The notes: generated by a model from the sequence alone, not told the origin. A DNA stretch of 45,247 nucleotides from Porphyromonas levii DSM 23370 (GCF_000379925.1 NZ_KB904233.1:1-45247), one strand, 5' to 3'. Shown: positions 24,638 to 33,556, counted from the first letter of the stretch. A program made the numbers and translations.

Positions 24638-26791
24638 TTATTCTACAATGTCGATTTCGTCGAGTAGGCGTTGGGCTCCGAGGTACTTGTCAAGTACTAG
24701 GAGTAGGTAGCGAGCATCCACGATGATACTTCTCTGGTAGTCGGGGAGGTATTGTATATCACCACCTACGCCTTCCCAGTTGCGGTCGAAGTTGATACCC
24801 ACAAGCTCGCCACGACCATTCACAAGTGGTGAACCAGAGTTGCCACCTGTAGAGTGGGTAGTAGAGATAAAGTCCACAGGCATCTTGCCATTCGCTAGGG
24901 CTAGTTTGCCGAAGTCCTTAGCCTTATATATCTCTACGACCTTAGGGAGCAGGTAAAACTCGGGGCTATTGTCGTCCCACTTCTCCATGATACCCTCCAT
25001 CGTGGTCTGGTGCCCATAGTAGACATTGTCTCGTGGCGAGTAGCCCTTTACTCTACCGAAGGTATAACGAAGGGTGAGGTTGGCATCAGGCCATAGGTTC
25101 ATCTCGCCCTCCATCTCGAGCATCCCTTGGAGCATCGTTTTGCGTGCGAAGGCGAAGTCTCTGTCGTACTCTGCTAGTGCCTTAGATATTGTAGCTATGT
25201 CGTTGTGTGTAGCCATGGCAAGTGCCACAAGAGGATCGCTAGCATAGTCGTTGTAGGTTTTGCCCTTGAGGATTTGCTGGAGCTTCTCTCTATTTTGGTA
25301 GAGGCTATTGTCGAAGACCTTATCTAGTTCTCCGCGCTCAAGAAGAGCTTTCGCAATCGCTGGCGCTGCTAGCTCCACTGGTAGTGTCTCAGTGCCCTGC
25401 ACCTTTTGGATATAGTCGAGCACTGCGGTAAGCATCGCTTTGGTGACCTTCTTATCTACCGCTATATTGTAGTCCTTATTGAAGTAGTTGTCGAGCTGCT
25501 TCATGAACTTATCTGGCTCTGTATTGGCAAACTCTTTCTCCGTAAGTAGGGGAGCACGCATAGTTTCTACGGCTCGGTTCAGACCCTCATCGTATATCTT
25601 GGAGAGTGCACGTAGCTTGGCACGCTCTGCCACCATGGATTCTATCTTGTCTATAGCTTGGGCATACTCGGGCTTGCCTACCTTCTTGGCGTAGGCGCGG
25701 AGCTTGTCTACCATTGCCCGCTTATTGCCCTCGAAGTCCATCTTATTGGTTGCCCAATTGGTGCCTATGGCATTTTTGTAAGCGTTGGTGGAGCCTTGGT
25801 ACTTAGCTGCGTACTGGATATTGACCGCCTCGTCCTTCATCATCTCTTCCCACATGGTCTCCTGGCGAACTTTCCTGAGGTCGATGCGGATCTGGTTGTC
25901 TATATCTCTACGCTCTACTACCTCGCTAGGGGTATAGAAGTGATTGGTGGTGCCAGGGAAGCCCATCATCATTACGAAGTCGTCCTCCTGCACTCCAGAG
26001 CTATTAATCTTGAGGTAGTACTTGGGGTTGAGTGGGATATTCTCTGCTGCGTACTCTGCTGGCGAACCGTCGGGAGCGGTGTAGATGCGGAATACCGAGA
26101 AGTCGCCAGAGTGGCGAGGCCAAGCCCAGTTATCGGTATCGGCACCAAACTTGCCGATACAGCTAGGAGGTGCAGCTACCAATCGGATATCGGAGTAGAT
26201 CTTCTTGACAAATAGGTAGTACCTATTGCCTTCATAAAAAGGCGCCATATCTAGGTTCACACCATTGGTGAGCTCGCCTCTATTCTCCTTGTACCACTGT
26301 TCCGCTACCTTGCGAAGAAAAGCACGGCGCATGTATTGCAGTGGGTCGGTGATGCCTTTCGCCTTGATATAACTATTGAGATAGTCGGTAGCATCTACGA
26401 TCTCCTCTACTATCGTGACCGTGAGCCCAGGGTTGGGGAGCTCGGACTGTAGAGTAGGGGCATAGAACCCATCACGGAGGTAGTTGTGGTCTACCGAACT
26501 GTGGTTTTGGATCTCACCAAAACCGCAGTGGTGATTGGTGATGACCAATCCCTGACTAGATATGATCTCTCCCGTACATCCGCCACCGAACTGTACTACA
26601 GCGTCTACTAACGACCCTTTGCCAGGGTTGTAGATATCCTCTGCCGACATTTGCATACCCATTGCTTGCATCTTGGCGAGGTTCTGTTGCTTCAGGAATT
26701 GTACCATCCACATCCCTTCGTCGGCCTTAGCTATTGGCGCTACGAAGAGTACCGCCGCGGCGGCTGCTAACCATCTCTTCATCATCTTCAT
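24638..26791 (-). CDS. S46 dipeptidyl peptidase, DPP11 type (Asp/Glu-specific)
   Basis: This exported peptidase should release dipeptides from N-termini. The signal peptide spans residues 1-23. The catalytic residues are His88 (TNHHC), Asp230 (RHSGDFS) and Ser652 (GGNSGSP). Arg670 in NFDRNWEG lies 18 residues after the serine. That equals Arg673 of P. gingivalis DPP11, which gives preference for Asp or Glu at P1; DPP7 has Gly there. At 717 residues it is full length. The specificity call rests on one residue and remembered numbering. Confidence 0.9.
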   Translation of the reverse strand: MKMMKRWLAAAAAVLFVAPIAKADEGMWMVQFLKQQNLAKMQAMGMQMSAEDIYNPGKGSLVDAVVQFGGGCTGEIISSQGLVITNHHCGFGEIQNHSSVDHNYLRDGFYAPTLQSELPNPGLTVTIVEEIVDATDYLNSYIKAKGITDPLQYMRRAFLRKVAEQWYKENRGELTNGVNLDMAPFYEGNRYYLFVKKIYSDIRLVAAPPSCIGKFGADTDNWAWPRHSGDFSVFRIYTAPDGSPAEYAAENIPLNPKYYLKINSSGVQEDDFVMMMGFPGTTNHFYTPSEVVERRDIDNQIRIDLRKVRQETMWEEMMKDEAVNIQYAAKYQGSTNAYKNAIGTNWATNKMDFEGNKRAMVDKLRAYAKKVGKPEYAQAIDKIESMVAERAKLRALSKIYDEGLNRAVETMRAPLLTEKEFANTEPDKFMKQLDNYFNKDYNIAVDKKVTKAMLTAVLDYIQKVQGTETLPVELAAPAIAKALLERGELDKVFDNSLYQNREKLQQILKGKTYNDYASDPLVALAMATHNDIATISKALAEYDRDFAFARKTMLQGMLEMEGEMNLWPDANLTLRYTFGRVKGYSPRDNVYYGHQTTMEGIMEKWDDNSPEFYLLPKVVEIYKAKDFGKLALANGKMPVDFISTTHSTGGNSGSPLVNGRGELVGINFDRNWEGVGGDIQYLPDYQRSIIVDARYLLLVLDKYLGAQRLLDEIDIVE

Positions 26792-26812
26792 GCTCTTATC
26801 TCTATTTGTCTG

Positions 26813-27292
26813 TTATTTATTCCAAGTACTGTAGGGGTGTTGTGCCAAGTAGTAGTTGAGGTAGTGCGGGTCGTTGGTCACCTCCTCGCCTATCCATTCA
26901 GGGATGATGACCGTCTCTTCTAGCGATGGTAGCTCCAGCTCCGCTATGATCAACCCTTCGTTCTCCTCCAAGAAGAAGTCCACCTCCCACCTGCGTGCGC
27001 CATCTGTGATGATATGGCGCTGTTTCACAATCTTGCTGTAGTGGCTCAGCTGCATCATCTCTATCGCATCCTCTACAGGGATTGGGTACTCAAACTCACT
27101 GCGGATACCGAGTTCCTCTGTCCGAGCCTTCTTGATGGTGAGATATGCCTCCTCCATATTGATTAGGCGAATGCGCACCGTGAGTCCCTCATCGTTGGCG
27201 ATATAGGCTTGCTGTATATTTAGTACTATATCGCTCTCAGGCAATTGTGCTCCAGGTTTGAGCAAAAACTTACGTTCTATCTCTAATGCCAT
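26813..27292 (-). CDS. CYTH-domain phosphatase/cyclase-like protein
   Basis: The N-terminus MALEIERKFLL holds the ExExK signature of the CYTH superfamily (triphosphate tunnel metalloenzymes). Further charged tunnel residues appear in TVRIRLI, YLTIKKA and WEVDFFLEENEGLIIAELEL. At 159 residues it fits small bacterial tripolyphosphatases. The substrate cannot be told from the sequence: inorganic triphosphate is typical, thiamine triphosphate possible. It lies 10 bases after the Smr-domain gene. Confidence 0.9.
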   Translation of the reverse strand: MALEIERKFLLKPGAQLPESDIVLNIQQAYIANDEGLTVRIRLINMEEAYLTIKKARTEELGIRSEFEYPIPVEDAIEMMQLSHYSKIVKQRHIITDGARRWEVDFFLEENEGLIIAELELPSLEETVIIPEWIGEEVTNDPHYLNYYLAQHPYSTWNK

Positions 27293-27302
27293 AGCTCCTA
27301 TC

Positions 27303-28385
27303 TTATCTAATGGTTACCTGTGTAGCGCCAAATCCGTATTGCTGGAATGAGGCGTCCTGCTGGTCATATCTGGGGTACTTGCGCTTTAGGAGATTGATTA
27401 CGGCTTGGCGCAATACACCCTCGCCCTTGCCGTGTATAAAGATAATCTTCTTTCCCTTGAAAGAGGGTTTGCGATGTGCTCGAAGCACTTCCTCTACCCT
27501 TTTGAGTTGGAGCTCCAGCATATCCCGAGGCTCCAAGCCTACGGTGCTATCTACCACTTCATCTATATGTAGGTCGATTACTAGAGGCTCGCTGAGTTTC
27601 TTTTGGGGCTCGGTGTGAGGGCGCTTCTGCTGAGTAGCCACCTTCTGAGACATCATTTCTGCTGCGAGCTTCTCGGCATCAATCTTATTTGTGGTCATTA
27701 CCTTGTCGTCCTTCACTAGTTCGTACACAATGGCGTGGTCGTCGAAGTAGGGCGTCTCTATAAAGGCATTCTCCTTGAAAAACTTAGCACCATCTATCTT
27801 CAGTTCGACATCCACAGAGTGCTTAGGGCGGTAGGGCACCCCTTCCTCCTTGAAAGCGATAATCTGGAAAGTACTCTTGGCACGCTCGGGTAGCTCGTCG
27901 GGACTAAAGCTCTCTAGTAGCTCCGAGCTATCGAAAGAGATCATACCCGCGAATCTGAGCTCATGGGCTGCACCGCGCCCCGAGGTGTAGGTGACAAAGA
28001 GATCGTAGTTGGAGTCATTGACGAGGAATACCTCGTAGTGGCTCTGTCCGATGCGCCCACCCTCCTCGGGTAGATAGCATAGGGTGATATTGAGTAGCTC
28101 TCCACTAGGGTCGCTCCCTCGCTTAGGGGCAGGTTGGTAGGTGCTCTTGCGCTGGGGCTGAACCGCAGTAGTTGCGGGAGCCTCTTGCTTCTTAGCACTC
28201 ACGGGCGGTACTATAGTAGCCCCATCCTCTACCTTAACCACCTCATTATGTAGTACGGGAATCTCGAAGCCCGACTCGTCTTCTACATATACTACACCAC
28301 TAGAGCGTAGTACCTTGCGTACAATACCCCCTCCAGTGGTATTGAGAAACCGAACCCTATCCCCGATATTTAATTGTATATCCAT
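27303..28385 (-). CDS. DUF2027 and Smr-domain protein
   Basis: The N-terminal 60 residues form a small beta-domain (IGDRVRFLNTTGGGIVRKV), followed by a Pro/Gln-rich linker and a DUF2027-like beta domain to about residue 225. The C-terminal 90 residues are an Smr domain with LHIDEV and the active loop IHGKGEGVLR. Smr domains, as in MutS2, are often endonucleases; this protein lacks the MutS ATPase. The start is the ninth codon of the longest reading, because the upstream ATG overlaps the promoter. Cytoplasmic; the physiological role is unknown. Confidence 0.85.
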   Translation of the reverse strand: MDIQLNIGDRVRFLNTTGGGIVRKVLRSSGVVYVEDESGFEIPVLHNEVVKVEDGATIVPPVSAKKQEAPATTAVQPQRKSTYQPAPKRGSDPSGELLNITLCYLPEEGGRIGQSHYEVFLVNDSNYDLFVTYTSGRGAAHELRFAGMISFDSSELLESFSPDELPERAKSTFQIIAFKEEGVPYRPKHSVDVELKIDGAKFFKENAFIETPYFDDHAIVYELVKDDKVMTTNKIDAEKLAAEMMSQKVATQQKRPHTEPQKKLSEPLVIDLHIDEVVDSTVGLEPRDMLELQLKRVEEVLRAHRKPSFKGKKIIFIHGKGEGVLRQAVINLLKRKYPRYDQQDASFQQYGFGATQVTIR

Positions 28386-28406
28386 GCTCGTTAACGTTAT
28401 ATTGCA

Positions 28407-28414
28407 CAAATGTA
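28407..28414 (-). promoter_or_regulatory. -7 box (TACATTTG) of the Smr-protein operon
   Basis: A perfect TAnnTTTG match 21 bases upstream of the chosen start. It would drive the Smr, CYTH and perhaps S46 genes. Confidence 0.7.
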
Positions 28415-28513
28415 CCTAATTTATCAGTGATAAGCGGGGTCTCTTATTGCCAAATGTCGGTCGTCCTCATCATTACCAATGTGTCGTAAGGGCTATTTTA
28501 GCACCGATAGTGC

Positions 28514-29074
28514 TCAATAGAGTAGAGCTCCAAGGTAGAAGTAGTAGGGCGGAAGTTTACCTTCCCTTATCCATTGGGTAGGGATGCCGAAAAGCTCCTC
28601 GGAAGTGCCCATGAGGTCGAAACAGAAGTTCTCCAGAGAGTAACGAATAGCTTCGGGATGACGGCAAGGCTTGTCCTTGAGTCGAGCACAGGTACCACGA
28701 GGACACCTGCGGCAGCTTCCCGCAAAGCAGGCTCGACTGCCGGGTCGGCTCTTCTCCAGTGCCAGAATTTCCCGATCGGTAATCAGGCGAACGGCATCGC
28801 CTATCTCCTCGGCAAGATCCATAAGCTCTTGCATCGAGCCCTCACGCCCAGCATATTCCTCATTGAGTACTACCTCGTAGCCATATAGCTCTATCTGTGT
28901 GTAGCCCTCTAGGAGGGTGTTGAGGTCAAAGTTAAAAGGCGGACAGCTCCAGAGCTTTCCATACTGGCGGCAATGCTTACAAGCCTCTCGGAACCGCTCT
29001 ATATGTTGATACCGCTCCACGTATTCGTGAAGCGGTATCAATCTAGAATGAGTCTTTATCTCTCCGTATTTCAT
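28514..29074 (-). CDS. DUF2284 cysteine-rich metal-binding protein
   Basis: The 186-residue protein has cysteines in [15 protein letters not shown] (near 36-50) and in [14 protein letters not shown] and KPCRHP (near 115-135), as expected for the DUF2284 family of predicted metal or iron-sulfur proteins. The function is not established. The start codon overlaps the IMP dehydrogenase stop by 4 bases, which indicates translational coupling. Confidence 0.85.
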   Translation of the reverse strand: MKYGEIKTHSRLIPLHEYVERYQHIERFREACKHCRQYGKLWSCPPFNFDLNTLLEGYTQIELYGYEVVLNEEYAGREGSMQELMDLAEEIGDAVRLITDREILALEKSRPGSRACFAGSCRRCPRGTCARLKDKPCRHPEAIRYSLENFCFDLMGTSEELFGIPTQWIREGKLPPYYFYLGALLY

Positions 29075-30564
29075 CTTTCCTTGAGGATGACATCGTGGGC
29101 GCCTCCCTCTACGATAGAGGTGGAGGATACGAGTGTTATCTTGCTATTGTAGTGTAGCTCATGGATGTTTACTGCGCCACAACTGCACATGGTAGACTTC
29201 ATCTTGCCCAGCGTGAGCATTAGATTGTCTTTCATCTTACCAGCATAGGGGACGTAGCTATCTACACCCTCCTCAAACTTCATGCCCTCGGTAGTGCTAC
29301 CGCTATCGTAGCGCTGCCAGTTCTTAGCACGGTTCGAGCCTTCGCCCCAGTACTCCTTTACATAGTTGTTGTTGATCTTGAGCTTCTTCGTAGGGCTCTC
29401 ATCGAAGCGCGCAAAGTACCTACCCATCATCAGGAAGTCGGCTCCCATGGCGAGCGCTAGCGTCATGTGGTAATCATGCACGATGCCACCGTCCGAACAG
29501 ATTGGGATATATACCCCTGTCTCCTCGAAGTACTTGTCGCGGGCTTTGGCGATATCCATTATCGCTGATGCCTGACCACGACCAATACCCTTCTGCTCAC
29601 GAGTAATACAGATAGAGCCACCACCAATACCTACCTTTATGAAGTCTGCCCCAGCCTCTACGAGATAGAAGAAGCCATCTGGGTCTACTACATTACCTGC
29701 TCCGATAGGCGTGTCGGGATAATGCTCCTTTACCCAAGCGAGGGTCTGCTGCTGCCATACCGAGTAGCCATCGGAGCTATCGATACATAGGACATCTACC
29801 CCTGCCTCTACGAGTGCAGGCACACGCTCCTTGTAGTCGCGGGTATTGATACCACCGCCTACTAGTAGCTGCTTATTCTCTTTGCCAGAGAGCTCGAGAG
29901 GGTTCTCTTTGTGGCTATCGTAGTCCTTACGGAATACGAAGAATTGGAGGTTCTGATCCTCATCAATGATAGGCAAGGTATTGAGCTTGTGCTCCCAGAT
30001 TACATCGTTGGCCTCCTTGAGGGTAGTACCCAGCTTGCCTACCGTGAGTTTCTCAAATGGCGTCATGAAAGACTCTATCTTGGTCTCTAGTGGCGTAGTG
30101 GAGATACGATAGTCGCGGCTCGTAACAATGCCGAGGAGCTTGCCATTGGCAGTGCCATCCGCTGTGATAGCGATGGTAGAGTGTCCCGTCTTCTGGGTGA
30201 GTGCCAATACATCTCGTAGGGTCTGGGAAGGAGTGAGATTGGAGTCGCTGGTTACGAATCCAGCCTTGAACTTCTTCACTTTGCGCACCATCTCGGCTTG
30301 GCTCTCAATAGATTGCGAACCGAAAATAAACGAAAGGCCACCATTGCGTGCCAACTCAATAGCAAGGGTATCATTAGATACCGATTGCATGATGGCGCTT
30401 ACGAAAGGAATGTTGAGGTTAATCTTGGATGCTTCACCTTTGTGGTGCTTCACCAGTGGTGTCCGCAGGTCTATATTTTCAGGGGTGCACTCTGCTGTAG
30501 TGAGTCCCGGAATCAGTAGATACTCCCCGAAGGTGTGGGAGATTTGGTCTAGTACTTTTGCCAT
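29071..30564 (-). CDS. guaB: IMP dehydrogenase (divergent Bacteroidetes/Clostridia-type)
   Basis: It oxidises IMP to XMP, the committed step to GMP. The TIM barrel is split by two CBS domains (about 95-210). The catalytic loop reads [18 protein letters not shown], with the nucleophilic cysteine, instead of the commoner GSICTTR-VAGVG form. The C-terminal flap has [12 protein letters not shown] and [10 protein letters not shown]. At 497 residues the length is normal. The start is the 20th codon of the longest reading, because a promoter overlaps the earlier ATG. DUF2284 follows in the same transcript. Confidence 0.92.
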   Translation of the reverse strand: MAKVLDQISHTFGEYLLIPGLTTAECTPENIDLRTPLVKHHKGEASKINLNIPFVSAIMQSVSNDTLAIELARNGGLSFIFGSQSIESQAEMVRKVKKFKAGFVTSDSNLTPSQTLRDVLALTQKTGHSTIAITADGTANGKLLGIVTSRDYRISTTPLETKIESFMTPFEKLTVGKLGTTLKEANDVIWEHKLNTLPIIDEDQNLQFFVFRKDYDSHKENPLELSGKENKQLLVGGGINTRDYKERVPALVEAGVDVLCIDSSDGYSVWQQQTLAWVKEHYPDTPIGAGNVVDPDGFFYLVEAGADFIKVGIGGGSICITREQKGIGRGQASAIMDIAKARDKYFEETGVYIPICSDGGIVHDYHMTLALAMGADFLMMGRYFARFDESPTKKLKINNNYVKEYWGEGSNRAKNWQRYDSGSTTEGMKFEEGVDSYVPYAGKMKDNLMLTLGKMKSTMCSCGAVNIHELHYNSKITLVSSTSIVEGGAHDVILKER

Positions 30565-30608
30565 GTTTCCTCTAATGGTTCTAAAAGTTATGAGGTACAA
30601 CTTGCTCG

Positions 30609-30639
30609 CAAATTTACACAAAATGTCCGAGCTTGCAAA
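30609..30639 (-). promoter_or_regulatory. Complete -33/-7 promoter of guaB
   Basis: The minus strand has TTTG (30636-30639), 19 bases, then TAAATTTG (30609-30616). This is an ideal Bacteroidetes sigma-ABfr promoter, 44 bases upstream of the chosen start. Confidence 0.85.
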
Positions 30640-30755
30640 GCCCCCCCCATCCTTCCCTCAATGGCGCGCACCGGTAAAAGAAGTCCGAGTATAAGGCGCT
30701 ATACCATATTGTATATCGCCATATATTGCTGGAAAACGCTCTAGTATTACCCCTC

Positions 30756-30917
30756 TCAATTTCTCCTAATAATGATGATTAAAGGGAGCAACATGATTAG
30801 TAGGTAGCCGATTATTTCCTTTCTATTAGATCCTTCAGCCCAAATATCCAATACTATAGCTAACGCAATTAGTATTATACTTAGAACAAGGACGGTTTTG
30901 TTCTTGCGCAATATCAT
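30756..30917 (-). CDS. Small two-helix membrane protein (53 residues)
   Basis: The ORF runs ATG to TGA. The protein starts MILRKNKTVLVLSIILIALA and has a first hydrophobic helix (about 8-26), a short polar turn (WAEGSNRKE), and a second helix (IIGYLLIMLLPLIIII), ending RRN. The positive ends suggest both termini face the cytoplasm. A perfect -7 box precedes it, which supports expression. I do not recognise the family. It is divergently oriented to the AT-rich lipoprotein gene and has no partner on its own strand. Confidence 0.6.
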   Translation of the reverse strand: MILRKNKTVLVLSIILIALAIVLDIWAEGSNRKEIIGYLLIMLLPLIIIIRRN

Positions 30918-30963
30918 ATTCTTTATTGGATGTCTCCGCTCAGTATGAGTTATTACTCAGTTG

Positions 30964-30971
30964 CAAAGATA
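30964..30971 (-). promoter_or_regulatory. -7 box (TATCTTTG) of the 53-residue membrane protein
   Basis: A perfect TAnnTTTG match 46 bases upstream of the small ORF on the minus strand. No -33 TTTG is seen at the usual distance. Confidence 0.6.
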
Positions 30972-31041
30972 CAACAATATTGCCCTATTTGAACTGAGGA
31001 GAGGAGACTTGATACCGTCAGAATGAAGGGATATTTTTTGT

Positions 31042-31072
31042 TTTGTTGGTGCGTTAGTTTTTTATTATTTTG
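31042..31072 (+). promoter_or_regulatory. Likely promoter of the polyglycine-hinge lipoprotein
   Basis: TTTG (31042-31045), 19 bases, then TTATTTTG (31065-31072), one mismatch from the -7 consensus. It lies 41 bases before the ATG. Confidence 0.45.
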
Positions 31073-31113
31073 TCGGTAAGAGTTGTTCGGGATATTGATT
31101 TCATTAAATAAAT

Positions 31114-32271
31114 ATGAGGAAAATATGCAGTAGCATTTTATTGGTACTATTATGCATTCTACTTTCCGTTTCCTGTAATAAGAACAGTGAATTGGAGGAA
31201 ACGTCTTTGTCGAACTTCACACAATTCGAAAGTGTAAAGAATAAATTAGACGCTGATGCTAAAGTGGCAAATAGGCGTGCGCGATTGCGTTCGGCATCGG
31301 ATGACGAGACCCCACTTATACTGAAAGAAGTCGATATAGACTGGGATGAATCTAGATTTGTAACTTTTGGAGATTCTACCATATTTATGTGGGTTCCTTT
31401 TGATGCCAAGTTCAATTCTGTATTGGTCTCGAATGAAGTTGATTCCATCAGAGCAAAAGAGTTCAACCACAAATTGAGTTATACAACGCTGGTTCGGTAC
31501 GAAAATATTTCTGATTCGATCTCAGGAGTTAGCTTGTATGCACATATTATACCTAGCATTGAGTACCTATATTCGGGAGCACCTCTTTATGATTCCGATA
31601 GATTTGTCCCAAAGCACTTTGATGGACAGATACACCTATATAATCTAGATGGCAACTTGATTGGCATACGTCAGTACATAGATGGCAAGCCCTATGAAAT
31701 AGCAGAGGAGCTTCGTGCTATTCTTTCTATCTGCTTCACGAGAGTTGTCGAAATGTACGCAGGGGTAGGTTCAAATCTTGAATTTAAGGGTTACGCATAT
31801 CAGCGACATTGTATACATGACTTTGGCTACACAAATTCCAATATTTCACCACTGGTATACCTTACTATGTCCAAGATCGATTCTGGAGAAGGTGGTGGAG
31901 GGGGAGGAGGCTCCTATTCGCCTCCCCTACCGCCTCCGGAAACACCTATTCGAAAAGACCCATGCGGTGAAGCCAAGAAATTCATAGCAAGGACACAAAT
32001 ATCTGACAAAATAAAAGAGTTGTCAGCGCATAGGGAGGCACAAAGAGGGCGGTCGATCCAGGAAGAGAAAGGGTATGTTGAACTATCCGATGGTACATTC
32101 AAGCCAATTCCGGCAATCAAAGATGGACACACAATGAATGTGGAATCGGTCGTGGGCGATAAAAAAGGATATATACATACACATACAACTGATTATGAGG
32201 CTGCAGACGGATATATTAATAAACCTATTCAGATTTTAAAGTCAACCATAATGATAGAATGTAAAGAGTAA
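31114..32271 (+). CDS. Lipoprotein with Gly/Pro hinge and truncated C-terminal peptidase-like domain
   Basis: The lipobox LSVSC (Cys21) follows a signal peptide. Residues about 40-240 are unassigned. At about 258-276 comes a glycine run then a proline-rich stretch (GGGGGGGSYSPPLPPP), which looks like a flexible hinge. The C-terminal 100 residues (from KDPCGEAKKF) resemble a domain I recall from many Bacteroidetes surface proteins. There a His-x-His motif (here GYIHTHTTDY) is followed by a Ser-Pro-x-Asp segment, a JAB-like metal-site pattern. The protein stops shortly after IQIL with no Ser-Pro-x-Asp, so the domain looks truncated and probably inactive. The DNA is AT-richer than its neighbours. 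It is 12 bases upstream of the next gene. Confidence 0.7.
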   Translation: MRKICSSILLVLLCILLSVSCNKNSELEETSLSNFTQFESVKNKLDADAKVANRRARLRSASDDETPLILKEVDIDWDESRFVTFGDSTIFMWVPFDAKFNSVLVSNEVDSIRAKEFNHKLSYTTLVRYENISDSISGVSLYAHIIPSIEYLYSGAPLYDSDRFVPKHFDGQIHLYNLDGNLIGIRQYIDGKPYEIAEELRAILSICFTRVVEMYAGVGSNLEFKGYAYQRHCIHDFGYTNSNISPLVYLTMSKIDSGEGGGGGGGSYSPPLPPPETPIRKDPCGEAKKFIARTQISDKIKELSAHREAQRGRSIQEEKGYVELSDGTFKPIPAIKDGHTMNVESVVGDKKGYIHTHTTDYEAADGYINKPIQILKSTIMIECKE

Positions 32272-32283
32272 ATAACTAAGAGT

Positions 32284-33378
32284 ATGAAGAAGATCGTAAA
32301 ATTAGTCGCTTTCTGGAGCTTTGTCCTCCTCTTTGCGTACACGCCACTTAAGGCGCAAGAACAACTCCCCATTATACCTCTGGAAGATCATATCCCGTGG
32401 AGGAAGCACGAGGTACACCAAGATATTAAGTATGCGTATTTCAAAGATGTCCATAATATACTGCGACCGATGGTGGGGCATTGGTCTGCGGAAAAAGGGA
32501 ATTATCTATATGACTTTTGGATTACAAAACAAGAATATGTAGAAATCCCTCAGGGAAGACATGACAATCTTATTATCCAGTATGAGGTTTATGAAAAGGG
32601 GAAGATTCTTTTCTCTACTTTACCTATCACTTTGCAGAAAAGACCACGTATTCCGAAGGGATTCCGATACTACCCGGATAGAAAGGAGTATTCCGTTTTC
32701 TATTTCGGGGGTAAGGGTCAGGAGGGTTTATGGTGGCTCAGTCCGGGAGCGAAACCTCAAACTCTTAAACTTGTATATCGCGATGATGCCTATTTGCATG
32801 GCTTTGACCCCAAGACACCTCAGCTATTCCCGATGTTCCCGGACTACCTGGTGCTTACGAGAATTAATCCTAATCCGGCGATTGCTGAAAGGTTACTGTC
32901 GATGGACAACATCAGTGCTTTGGGGGTAGAGAAAGTTAAGAAGCTGATTCAGATATCTCGTATGATATCCAAAAAATCACGAACTTTTACCATTGGAGAC
33001 TTGACTACTGAAGTGAAGTTTCTAAGTGCCAAAGGCCGTCCTGTACTTAATAAGGAGGAAGTCGAGCGACACAACTACTACAGCATCCGGTTTACTGCAG
33101 ACAAAGAGATCACTCCAATCACAATACAGTTTTATAACCATCCTACCATTGTGTATGAATCTGTCGTCCCGATATATCTTCAAGCTTTGTGTCACTCTCT
33201 TTTGATAGAGAAAATCAAGAATCTAAATAATGATAGCAGTGTCTCTTTCCTCAAGAGTCCATCGAGCCAAGACTTTGGTTTTGGATTATTATGCTCAGCA
33301 TACGAAGCAGGCTCCATCGGCTTTGGCAGATCAGTATGTTCGAGAGATGGGAGATGTGATTGCGTTCTTTGGGGATGA
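32284..33378 (+). CDS. Secreted protein of unknown function (DUF6705-like N-terminus)
   Basis: A signal peptide (to LKAQEQ) precedes a region with YFKDVHNILRPMVGHWSAEK near residue 50. This is similar to the start of small exported Bacteroidetes proteins of the DUF6705 type, as I recall them. The rest is unassigned. The last 45 residues are rich in Ser, Cys and Gly (VCSRDGRCDCVLWG) and coincide with an overlapping ORF in another frame that looks more protein-like. The true gene may therefore end differently, or a frameshift may have occurred after about 33226. It is probably co-transcribed with the preceding lipoprotein. Confidence 0.6.
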   Translation: MKKIVKLVAFWSFVLLFAYTPLKAQEQLPIIPLEDHIPWRKHEVHQDIKYAYFKDVHNILRPMVGHWSAEKGNYLYDFWITKQEYVEIPQGRHDNLIIQYEVYEKGKILFSTLPITLQKRPRIPKGFRYYPDRKEYSVFYFGGKGQEGLWWLSPGAKPQTLKLVYRDDAYLHGFDPKTPQLFPMFPDYLVLTRINPNPAIAERLLSMDNISALGVEKVKKLIQISRMISKKSRTFTIGDLTTEVKFLSAKGRPVLNKEEVERHNYYSIRFTADKEITPITIQFYNHPTIVYESVVPIYLQALCHSLLIEKIKNLNNDSSVSFLKSPSSQDFGFGLLCSAYEAGSIGFGRSVCSRDGRCDCVLWG

Positions 33379-33556
33379 CTTAGATGATGTTGCCCCGATA
33401 TTATGGTGGGGTATTCGAAATAGTGCATCCTTTAGTGAACTGCCGCTAATGGAACAGGCTAGGATCGACGATATCCTAAGTACTCTTGGATATATTATTC
33501 GTGATAATGTACGTCGTCCAATGGATCCGAATCTGGATACCCAGGAGCTAAAGTAA
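33230..33556 (+). CDS. Overlapping acidic ORF, possibly a separate protein or a frameshifted C-terminus
   Basis: The 108 codons overlap the preceding gene by 149 bases in a different frame. From about residue 30 the composition is natural, acidic and amphipathic (GDVIAFFGDDLDDVAPILWW, then EQARIDDILSTLGYIIRDN). Stops in this frame lie just upstream (33203-33226), so any frameshift must occur after them. It may be a distinct small cytoplasmic protein, such as a partner of the exported proteins. I do not recognise it. Confidence 0.5.
   Translation: MIAVSLSSRVHRAKTLVLDYYAQHTKQAPSALADQYVREMGDVIAFFGDDLDDVAPILWWGIRNSASFSELPLMEQARIDDILSTLGYIIRDNVRRPMDPNLDTQELK

Noticed and set aside
25658-26215. 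185-residue ORF antisense to the S46 peptidase
   Set aside because: It is a composition artefact opposite a clearly real gene, with no start signal or motif.
30565-30621. Upstream start for guaB giving 19 extra residues
   Set aside because: The -7 box overlaps this ATG, and IMP dehydrogenases begin near the MAKVLDQ start.
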